Source: Elusimicrobia bacterium RIFCSPLOWO2_01_FULL_64_13
GTDB lineage: Bacteria > Elusimicrobiota > Elusimicrobia > 2-02-FULL-39-32
Length of the DNA: 7,168 nucleotides
Reading direction: 5' to 3'
NCBI GenBank assembly: GCA_001800095.1
Contig: MGUT01000015.1
Location: forward strand, 21,725-28,892
Shown here one piece after another: positions 1 through 5,762 of the stretch (positions are counted from its first letter, which is position 1; every line of letters begins with the position of its first letter). The position numbers were made by a program, and so were the translations under genes. The notes beneath the pieces were generated by a model that was given only the letters and a program-made list of their open reading frames with translations, searched no databases and was not told the origin of the DNA.

Positions 1-1599
1 CACAGGATCGAGACCGAGATCTACCTCAACTCCGACCACGGCCGGGCGCTTTCGCGCGGCGTCAGCCAGGCCGCGACCTGCACCTCCTGCCACGGGAAGA
101 CCCACACCCTCCTCTCCTCGCGCGACCCTCTCTCTCCCGTGCACCGCAGGAACATCCCCAACACCTGCGCCGTCTGCCACGCCGATCAGAAGAAGATGGC
201 GGAGATCCGCCTGACGGAAAAAGAGCCGTTCGACACCTACCTCCACAGCATCCATGGGATCGCTTTTAAAGAAGGGAAGCTCAACGCGGCGGTCTGCTCC
301 GACTGCCACGGGACGCACGACCTGCACGCCTCCTCCAACCCGGAGTCCAAGATCTTCCGGAGCAACGTGCCCCAGACCTGCGGCAAGTGCCACGAGAACG
401 TTTTGAGCGTCTTCCGCAGGAGCATCCACGGCAAGGCCATGTCGGCCGGCATCAAGGAGGCCCCGGTCTGCACGGACTGCCACGGAGAGCACACCATCCG
501 CGCCGTGAAGGACGAGGCCTCTTCGGTCTGGGCCGGAGCGATTACCAAGACCTGCGCCAGGTGCCATGATTCGGAGAGGATCGTGGCGAAATTCGGCCTG
601 CCTCCGGACCGTCTGAAGAGCTTTCAGGATTCCTATCATGGGCTGGCCAGCCGCGCCGGCGACCTGCGGGTGGCCAACTGCGCCTCCTGCCACGGCTGGC
701 ACGACATCCTTCCTTCCTACGATACGCAGTCCTCCATCCATCCCAAGAACCTCTCCCAGACCTGCGGCAAATGCCATCCCGGGGCCCAGACCGGTCTTCT
801 GTCTGGCAGGATCCATGGCGCCGGAGGCAGTGAAAAATATTTTCTCGTCAGATGGGTGGAAATCTTCTACTGGGTCATTATCCCGCTGGTCATCGGGGGA
901 ATGCTCCTTCATAATTTTTCCGACTATCTCCGCAAGGCTCTCTCGATTCCGAGCGGCACCTCCCATCCGCATGGGACGGGAATATTGAGAATGAACCGGA
1001 ACGAAAGGTGGCAGCACGCGTTATTGATGTTCGCGTTCGCGCTGCTGGCCTATAGCGGATTTTCTCTGAAGTATCCGGAGGCCTGGTGGGCCAGTCCCTT
1101 CCAGTTATTTGGAGGCGAAGAGCTCCGGAAATCCGTGCACCGATGGACCGCGCTCGCATTTACCGTCCTGGGTTTCTACCATGGGTTTTACATGGTCTTG
1201 ACAAGGCGTGGCAGGCATATCCTTTGGCACCGGCTCTTCCCGCGCGTTGAGGACGGGCTTGCCGCCGTCAAGGTTCTTTTATTTAATATGGGCATTGCCC
1301 GGGGAAGGCCTTCGCCGCGATATCCTTCCTATGTGGAACGGGTGGAATACTGGGCGCTCCTTTGGGGTTCGGCCGTCATGGTCCTGACGGGGTCCCTCTT
1401 GGCGTTCAACGACATCACTTTGAGGTACTTTCCTCTATGGGTAGCGGAGTTGGCCACGGTCGCTCATTTTTACGAGGCCGTGTTGGCTTCCTTGGCGATA
1501 TTGGTCTGGCATGGCTATTGGACGGTTTTCGATCCCGAGGTCTACCCCATGAATTGGGCGTGGATTTGCGGAAAGGTGCAGCGTGAAAAGAAAAACTAA
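1..1599 (+). CDS. CbcL-like multiheme cytochrome c fused to b-type diheme membrane domain (5' end missing)
   Basis: The reading frame is open from the first base, so the gene starts upstream; a GTG at 139 lies mid-domain and is not the start. The window holds 532 residues. The first about 275 carry eight CXXCH sites (residues 27-31, 56-60, 99-103, 127-131, 157-161, 185-189, 227-231, 255-259), arranged as repeats with S-(I/Y)-HG axial-histidine motifs and CHGxH. The C-terminal half has about five membrane helices (near residues 281-304, 338-356, 379-399, 447-469, 479-505). Histidines at 304, 339, 380, 394, 489 and 504 are candidate heme b ligands, and the ERWQH, VHRW and FYHG motifs recall FdnI/HydC-type cytochrome b. 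Known family: Geobacter CbcL, an inner-membrane quinol oxidoreductase with the same c/b fusion. Inferred role: quinone-linked electron transfer between membrane and periplasmic hemes. The stop overlaps the next gene by 17 bases. The fusion is clear; CbcL orthology is not proven. Confidence 0.9.
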   Translation, partial: HRIETEIYLNSDHGRALSRGVSQAATCTSCHGKTHTLLSSRDPLSPVHRRNIPNTCAVCHADQKKMAEIRLTEKEPFDTYLHSIHGIAFKEGKLNAAVCSDCHGTHDLHASSNPESKIFRSNVPQTCGKCHENVLSVFRRSIHGKAMSAGIKEAPVCTDCHGEHTIRAVKDEASSVWAGAITKTCARCHDSERIVAKFGLPPDRLKSFQDSYHGLASRAGDLRVANCASCHGWHDILPSYDTQSSIHPKNLSQTCGKCHPGAQTGLLSGRIHGAGGSEKYFLVRWVEIFYWVIIPLVIGGMLLHNFSDYLRKALSIPSGTSHPHGTGILRMNRNERWQHALLMFAFALLAYSGFSLKYPEAWWASPFQLFGGEELRKSVHRWTALAFTVLGFYHGFYMVLTRRGRHILWHRLFPRVEDGLAAVKVLLFNMGIARGRPSPRYPSYVERVEYWALLWGSAVMVLTGSLLAFNDITLRYFPLWVAELATVAHFYEAVLASLAILVWHGYWTVFDPEVYPMNWAWICGKVQREKKN

Positions 1600-2140
1600 A
1601 TGCTTTATCGGCCGCTGCTTGGCGGTCATGGGTACAGCCCTCTGGCTGGTCGGCGCGCTCGCGCTTTCCGGAACCTGTCAAGGCAGGACTCCCGGCGGGA
1701 CTGCTCCGGAAAAAAACGTTTCCAGCCAATCGGATCCCTGTGGGGAGGACAACCCCTGCGGGGATGAAAAGACCGATCTATTGGGGAACTTGTCCCTGAT
1801 CGAACCGGCATCGCCACGAAAGATCGACCTGGCCCGGACGAAAGAGATCTTCGACCGGGGGGAAGCGGTCTTCATCGACGGGCGATCACCCATGGCCTTT
1901 GCCACGCGGCGTATCCGCGGGGCCAGGAACTGCACTCTGGGGCGCTTTGAGGCCGACCTGGCCGAGCTGAAAAAGAGCATTCCCTTGGACCGGCGGCTCG
2001 TGGTCTATTGCGGCGGGGAAACCTGCAGTCTTTCCGAGAAGATCGCCCGCCGGCTCACCGCTGCGGGCTACGCAAACGTGCTGGTTTTCGAGGGCGGCTG
2101 GCCGGCCTGGGCCCAGGCCGGCTACCCCATGGAGCCCTAG
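1583..2140 (+). CDS. Exported single-domain rhodanese-like protein
   Basis: 185 residues. The GTG start is chosen because it gives a basic n-region (MKRK) and a hydrophobic core (about 14-29), and because AAAGGTG lies four bases upstream. The signal peptide ends near residue 32; the Cys there sits in SGTC, which is not a good lipobox, so periplasmic export is likelier than lipidation. A low-complexity linker with C53 and C59 (PCGEDNPCG) follows. The rhodanese domain spans about 80-183: FIDGR (97-101) and IRGARN (111-116) match the usual (V/I)DxR and GHIxGAxN motifs, and the active loop is YCGGETCSLS with candidate catalytic C143 and a second C148. GGWPAWAQAGYP is the typical C-terminal rhodanese motif. 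Family role: transfer of sulfane sulfur, or redox sensing through a persulfide. The gene overlaps the upstream cytochrome and sits three bases before a DoxX/MauE-like gene. Its substrate is unknown. Confidence 0.9.
   Translation: MKRKTKCFIGRCLAVMGTALWLVGALALSGTCQGRTPGGTAPEKNVSSQSDPCGEDNPCGDEKTDLLGNLSLIEPASPRKIDLARTKEIFDRGEAVFIDGRSPMAFATRRIRGARNCTLGRFEADLAELKKSIPLDRRLVVYCGGETCSLSEKIARRLTAAGYANVLVFEGGWPAWAQAGYPMEP
2101..2122. repeat. Perfect 22-base palindrome inside the rhodanese gene
   Basis: The left half GCCGGCCTGGG is followed directly by its exact reverse complement CCCAGGCCGGC. As RNA it could fold into a nine-pair GC-rich stem with a GGCC loop. It codes for the conserved W-P-A-W-A-Q-A-G motif, ending 16 bases before the stop codon and 21 bases before the DoxX-like start. 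It may simply reflect GC-rich codons for that motif, or it may affect translation at the gene junction. Confidence 0.55.
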
Positions 2141-2143
2141 GCC

Positions 2144-2578
2144 GTGGACTCCACCGCCGTTCGGTCCGCCGCTTTCTTCTCCAGGATATTCCTCGGGATC
2201 CTTTTCATTTTTTCCGGGATCGGAAAGGTGATCGACGTTCCTGGGTTCGCCGTGGCGGTCTCCGATTACGGCATCCTGCCGGCGGTCCTGGTCCGGCCGT
2301 TCGCGTTCCTGGTCGCCTGGACCGAGCTGGCGGCCGGGCTCATGCTCATATTCGGAGCGGGAGTGAAGTGGGCCGCCGGGACCGTCGCGGTATTGATGGG
2401 CGTCTTTTTCATCGCGGCCGCCGTCGGGCTCGCCCGGGGGCTGGATATCGACTGCGGCTGCTTCGACATTCCTCTCTTCGGCCCTTCCAAGCTCGGCTGG
2501 CATGTCCTGGCGCGGGACGCCGTGTTGGGAGGGCTGGCCTTGCTGGTATCGTTCGCCCGCAAGAGATCCGATGGCTGA
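2144..2578 (+). CDS. DoxX/MauE-family small membrane protein
   Basis: 144 residues starting at GTG 2144, with GGAG at 2131-2134 nine bases upstream and only three bases after the rhodanese stop. Four membrane helices are visible (about 10-27, 46-70, 77-96, 121-138). Family hallmarks are FSGIGKVID near the first helix, WTELAAGLMLIFG in the second, and a DCGCF motif with C104 and C106 between helices three and four. MauE/DoxX-type proteins are redox-associated membrane proteins; MauE is needed for disulfide-rich methylamine dehydrogenase to mature, and DoxX relatives take part in thiosulfate:quinone chemistry. Adjacent rhodanese and DoxX/MauE genes suggest one thiol or sulfur relay across the membrane, but that is inference. 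The end overlaps the next gene by eight bases (ATGGCTGA). Confidence 0.85.
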   Translation: MDSTAVRSAAFFSRIFLGILFIFSGIGKVIDVPGFAVAVSDYGILPAVLVRPFAFLVAWTELAAGLMLIFGAGVKWAAGTVAVLMGVFFIAAAVGLARGLDIDCGCFDIPLFGPSKLGWHVLARDAVLGGLALLVSFARKRSDG

Positions 2579-4268
2579 ACCGAATCCCGAGCTCGATCCG
2601 ACCCATCACCCTTACAGGAAAAAGTGGTGGTGGCGGATCCTTTACGCCCTGGGGATATTCATCGAACGGCAGTCGAAATGGCGTTTCGGCCTGCGGCTGC
2701 GCAGGCGCTTCTTCTATCTCGTCGGCGGGGGGGCCGTCGCGTCCCTGATCATCCTTCTCGGGCTGGCCAAGTATTCCGAAAGCCCGAGCTTCTGCCATTC
2801 CTGCCACATCATGGAGCCCTACTACCAGGCCTGGAAAGGTTCCAAGCACAACAGCGTTTCCTGCGTCACGTGCCATTATCCCCCCGGCTCTCCCAAGACC
2901 ATCCTGTGGAAGAAGTTCCAGGCCCTCTCCCAAGTGGCCAAGTACGTCACCCGGACCTATTCCTCCAAACCATTCGCCGAAGTGGAGGACGCCGCCTGCC
3001 TCCAATGCCATTCCACGCGGCTCCTGGAAGGCAAGCTGACCACGGCCAGGGGGATCCTTTTCGATCACAAGGCGCACCTGACCACCACCCGCAGGGACCG
3101 CAAGCTCGCCTGCACCTCCTGCCACGCCCAGATGACGGTGGGCAACCACATGGAAGTGACCTGGAACACCTGCTATCTCTGCCATTTCAAGGGCATGAAG
3201 GAGGGGCGCGATTTTCATCCCATCGGCGGGTGCCTGGCCTGCCATACCCTGCCCGACAGGAATTTCAAGCTGGGCAGCATGGTCGATAACCATCGCGATT
3301 TCTCCGGGAAGCGCGGCGTGGACTGCATGAGCTGCCACCAGGACGTGGTGCAGGGAACGGGGGACGCCCCCAAGGACCGGTGCTTCACCTGCCACAATCA
3401 GCCCGAGAAGCTGGAGAGGATCAGTGACATCCCGTTCATCCATGAGAACCACATCACCAAGCACAACGTCGCCTGCTACCATTGCCACACGGAGTTGGAG
3501 CATCGCGTCTCCACTCCCGGGGAAAAGGAGCTGGCTTACGACTGTTCGGTCTGCCACTTGAACCAGCACCTGGGCCAGAAGGATTTTTACCGGGGGACGG
3601 GCGCCAAGAACGTTCCGGCCATGCCCAGCCCCATGTACCTGGCCAACGTGGACTGCGTGGGCTGCCACATCAACAAGACCGAGGCCGGCCCCCACGCGGC
3701 ATTCGGCGGCCAGACCTTCAAGGCCCCGGAAGAGGCCGCCTGCGTCCGTTGCCACGGGAAGGCCTACGCCGGCATGACGGCCAGCGCCAAAGGCATGATC
3801 GCCGAGGATCTTCGGGAACTGAAATCCAAGTGGGAGGCCGCCCGGGAGGGTCTCGCGGCGTCGGCCCTTCCGAAAACGAAGAAAGGCGCTTTACAGAAGA
3901 CGCTTAAAGATGCAGAATACAACCTGGATTTCATCGAGAGCGTCCACGCGGTGCACAACATCTACTACGCCGCCCAGATCCTGCGCGAAGTGGACCGCAT
4001 GCTGACATCCATCGGAGAGCAGTCCAAGATCCCCCTGGCCGACGTCAGCGACCGCCCCATCATGAGCGGCGGGTTCTGCGCCGTCATGTGCCACCAGGGA
4101 GTCGGGGTCAAGGTCCCGCCCGAGACCGTCCGTTACAAAGGAAGGACCATGCCCCATCTCATGCACGCCCAAATGATGTCCTGCACGAAGTGCCACGAGT
4201 TCGGATCCCACAAGGACGTCCGGATCAAGTTCAAGGAACAGGACTGCCAGGCCTGCCATGCCCTTTGA
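2571..4268 (+). CDS. NapC/NrfH-type membrane-anchored multiheme cytochrome c (15 heme sites)
   Basis: The start is set at ATG 2571, giving 565 residues. An in-frame extension to 2502 reads through the preceding gene and lacks family features, while AAGAGA lies just upstream of 2571. A basic cytoplasmic stretch (about 15-46) is followed by one membrane helix (47-67) and then CHSCHIM and CVTCHYPPG, the NapC/NrfH signature in which the first heme may use a nearby Met. CXXCH sites begin at residues 75, 98, 143, 181, 201, 221, 252, 271, 302, 325, 362, 391, 538 and 559. A CX3CH (CAVMCH) lies at 503-508. A heme-free, probably helical stretch (about 403-485) contains VHAVHN. The last heme site ends two residues before the C-terminus. 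Likely role: takes electrons from the quinol-oxidising Rieske/cytochrome b pair encoded next, or directly from quinol, and passes them to the periplasm. It overlaps the DoxX-like gene by 8 bases and the Rieske gene by 11. Confidence 0.92.
   Translation: MAEPNPELDPTHHPYRKKWWWRILYALGIFIERQSKWRFGLRLRRRFFYLVGGGAVASLIILLGLAKYSESPSFCHSCHIMEPYYQAWKGSKHNSVSCVTCHYPPGSPKTILWKKFQALSQVAKYVTRTYSSKPFAEVEDAACLQCHSTRLLEGKLTTARGILFDHKAHLTTTRRDRKLACTSCHAQMTVGNHMEVTWNTCYLCHFKGMKEGRDFHPIGGCLACHTLPDRNFKLGSMVDNHRDFSGKRGVDCMSCHQDVVQGTGDAPKDRCFTCHNQPEKLERISDIPFIHENHITKHNVACYHCHTELEHRVSTPGEKELAYDCSVCHLNQHLGQKDFYRGTGAKNVPAMPSPMYLANVDCVGCHINKTEAGPHAAFGGQTFKAPEEAACVRCHGKAYAGMTASAKGMIAEDLRELKSKWEAAREGLAASALPKTKKGALQKTLKDAEYNLDFIESVHAVHNIYYAAQILREVDRMLTSIGEQSKIPLADVSDRPIMSGGFCAVMCHQGVGVKVPPETVRYKGRTMPHLMHAQMMSCTKCHEFGSHKDVRIKFKEQDCQACHAL
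4077..4094 (+). other. Atypical CX3CH heme-binding motif
   Basis: Codons TGC GCC GTC ATG TGC CAC encode CAVMCH, with three residues between the cysteines instead of two. It follows the helical spacer of the 15-heme cytochrome and precedes two normal CXXCH sites. Whether heme is attached here cannot be told from sequence. Confidence 0.75.
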
Positions 4269-4698
4269 TCCCAAGCTGACCCGGCGCGGGTTCGTCAACG
4301 TCCTCCTGGGAGGCGGCGTGGCCGGCTGGCTGGCCTCCCTCCTCTATCCCGTGGTCAAGTACCTCATCCCGCCGGAAGACGTGGCGGCGGAACCCGACGT
4401 GCTCAAGATCGGCGCGAAGGGCGAGTTCCCCGCCGGTTCGAGCAAGATCGTCAAGTTCGGCAAGAGACCCATCATCTTCATCCACACGCCCTCCGGGGAA
4501 TTTCTAGCCCTTGCCGCGACCTGCACGCACCTCGACTGCATCGTCCAGTACCGCAAGGACATGGGCGCCATCTGGTGCGCCTGCCATAACGGTAAATACG
4601 ACCTGAACGGCCGCAACATCTCCGGCCCCCCTCCCAAACCCCTGGAACAATACCAGGTCAAAGTCATCCAGGACGACATATTCGTTACCCGGGCATGA
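4258..4698 (+). CDS. Rieske iron-sulfur protein of a cytochrome bc-type complex
   Basis: 146 residues from ATG 4258, overlapping the upstream gene by 11 bases. The N-terminus has a Tat-like TRRGF motif (8-12) and one hydrophobic segment (about 13-37), as expected for a Tat-exported Rieske protein that keeps its signal anchor. Box I is CTHLDC (89-94) and box II is CACHNGKYD (107-115). By family knowledge C89, H91, C107 and H110 hold the [2Fe-2S] cluster and C94-C109 form the disulfide. GPPPKPLEQY (123-132) is the usual proline loop. Box II departs from the common CPCHGSxYD: the Gly-Ser after the histidine is Asn-Gly, while the later Tyr (114) is kept. Role: moves electrons from quinol bound at cytochrome b to a c-type heme, here presumably on one of the multiheme partners. 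Its stop overlaps the cytochrome b start (ATGA). Confidence 0.95.
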   Translation: MPFDPKLTRRGFVNVLLGGGVAGWLASLLYPVVKYLIPPEDVAAEPDVLKIGAKGEFPAGSSKIVKFGKRPIIFIHTPSGEFLALAATCTHLDCIVQYRKDMGAIWCACHNGKYDLNGRNISGPPPKPLEQYQVKVIQDDIFVTRA

Positions 4699-5762
4699 GT
4701 TCAGGATTCCAGGGATCCCGCCTTTTCCGCTGGCTGGACGAGCGTTTCGGCGCCGGCCGGCTCATCGAATGGGCCGGCCACAAAACCGTCCCCGTCCATC
4801 GCGGGACGGTCTTCTATTACATGGGAGGGGTCTGCCTCTTCCTTTTCATCGTTCAGGTCCTCTCCGGCATCCTGCTCCTCATGTATTACCGGGTCGGCCC
4901 GGATTCCTCTTTCGAGAGCGTCCATTACATCACCACGAAGGTGGATTTCGGCTGGCTCATCCGCTCCGTCCATTCCTGGGCGGCCAACCTGCTCGTCTTT
5001 TTCATCTTCATCCACATGTTCAGCGTCTATTTCATGAAGTCCTTCCGCAAGCCCAGGGAGCTGACCTGGGTCAGCGGGTTCGTTCTCCTGTGCCTGGCCA
5101 TGGCCTTCGGTTTCAGCGGCTACCTCCTGCCCTGGAACGAGCTGGCGTTCTTCGCCACAAAGGTCGGGACCGACATCATCGGAGAACTGCCGTTGCTGGG
5201 GGAATGGATGCTGAAGATCGTGCGCGGCGGGGAGGACGTCACCGGGGCCACTCTCTCGCGGTTCTTCGGCCTGCACGTGGCCATCCTGCCCGGGTTCACC
5301 GTCGTCTTCCTGGGGATACACCTCCTCTTCGTCCAGGTCCAAGGCATGAGCCACGAGGGGGAGGCCGGCAGCAAAGCCATGCCTTTCTTCCCTAATTTCC
5401 TTCTTCGTGACCTGGCGCTCTGGCTTGTGATCCTGAACGTCCTCGCCATCCTGGCGGTATTCTTTCCCTGGGAGCTGGGCAAGAAGGCCGACGCGCTGGC
5501 CTCGGCGCCGGAGGGCATCAAGCCGGAATGGTATTTCCTTTTCACCTACCAGACCCTGAAACTGATACCGGGGAAAGTTATGGCCGTCCCCGGAGAACTT
5601 CTCGGCATCGTCCTGTTCAACCTGGCCGGACTGCTCTGGTTCCTGGTGCCTTTCTGGGACGCCGGGATTCCGGAAGGGAAGCGCGACCGGGCCATCAATT
5701 ATCTGGGTCTTTTCGTGGTCATGTTCATCATCGCCATGACCATTTGGGGGAAATTTTCATGA
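4695..5762 (+). CDS. Cytochrome b (fused b6 / subunit IV type) of a quinol-oxidising bc complex
   Basis: 355 residues. The N-terminal part (to about 220) matches cytochrome b6 closely in motifs: FGWLIRSVHSW, KPRELTWVSG, GYLLPWNE, GATLSRFFGLH. Heme b ligands are H93/H107 and H194/H209, with the 14- and 15-residue spacings typical of b6 rather than mitochondrial cytochrome b. The C-terminal part matches subunit IV, with PEWYF at 277-281 for the quinol-oxidising site and three further helices (about 238-258, 300-320, 334-352), seven in total. The Cys that binds heme c(n/i) covalently in b6f (FYCxGG) is Tyr42 here (FYYMGG), though C47 lies nearby. Role: menaquinol oxidation and electron bifurcation with the adjacent Rieske protein. 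It overlaps both neighbours by four bases (ATGA), so strong translational coupling and fixed stoichiometry are likely. Confidence 0.96.
   Translation: MSSGFQGSRLFRWLDERFGAGRLIEWAGHKTVPVHRGTVFYYMGGVCLFLFIVQVLSGILLLMYYRVGPDSSFESVHYITTKVDFGWLIRSVHSWAANLLVFFIFIHMFSVYFMKSFRKPRELTWVSGFVLLCLAMAFGFSGYLLPWNELAFFATKVGTDIIGELPLLGEWMLKIVRGGEDVTGATLSRFFGLHVAILPGFTVVFLGIHLLFVQVQGMSHEGEAGSKAMPFFPNFLLRDLALWLVILNVLAILAVFFPWELGKKADALASAPEGIKPEWYFLFTYQTLKLIPGKVMAVPGELLGIVLFNLAGLLWFLVPFWDAGIPEGKRDRAINYLGLFVVMFIIAMTIWGKFS
5746..5753 (+). promoter_or_regulatory. Ribosome binding site for the nine-heme cytochrome
   Basis: GGGGGAAA lies five bases before ATG 5759. It supports this start over the in-frame extension back to 5528, which would lie inside the cytochrome b gene and would bury the signal peptide. 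Confidence 0.6.

Noticed and set aside
139..141. GTG as start of the first gene
   Set aside because: The frame continues upstream to base 1 with a further CXXCH at residues 27-31, so this is an internal valine.
1667..1678. Lipobox in the rhodanese (SGTC)
   Set aside because: Thr before the Cys and Gly at -2 do not match the usual [LVI][ASTVI][GAS]C pattern, so lipidation is not called.
1886..2503. Minus-strand open frame of 205 codons
   Set aside because: It spans two well-supported plus-strand genes and reads as a charged Gly/Pro-rich sequence typical of shadow frames.
2008..2748. Plus-strand open frame of 246 codons crossing three genes
   Set aside because: It is Arg/Gly-rich out-of-frame translation over the rhodanese, DoxX-like and cytochrome starts, whose own frames have clear family motifs.
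2409..3755. Long minus-strand open frame of 448 codons
   Set aside because: It lies opposite the 15-heme cytochrome. GC-rich genes full of TGC..TGCCA codons leave the antisense frame open, and the translation is a low-complexity Gly/Ala/Val/His string with no recognisable domain.
3000..4260. Repeated TGC-N6-TGCCA strings as a repeat array or CRISPR
   Set aside because: They are heme-binding codons at irregular spacing inside an open reading frame, with no identical repeats or spacers.
5528..5758. N-terminal extension of the nine-heme cytochrome
   Set aside because: It lies inside the cytochrome b gene and would place the signal peptide internally; ATG 5759 has a good ribosome binding site.
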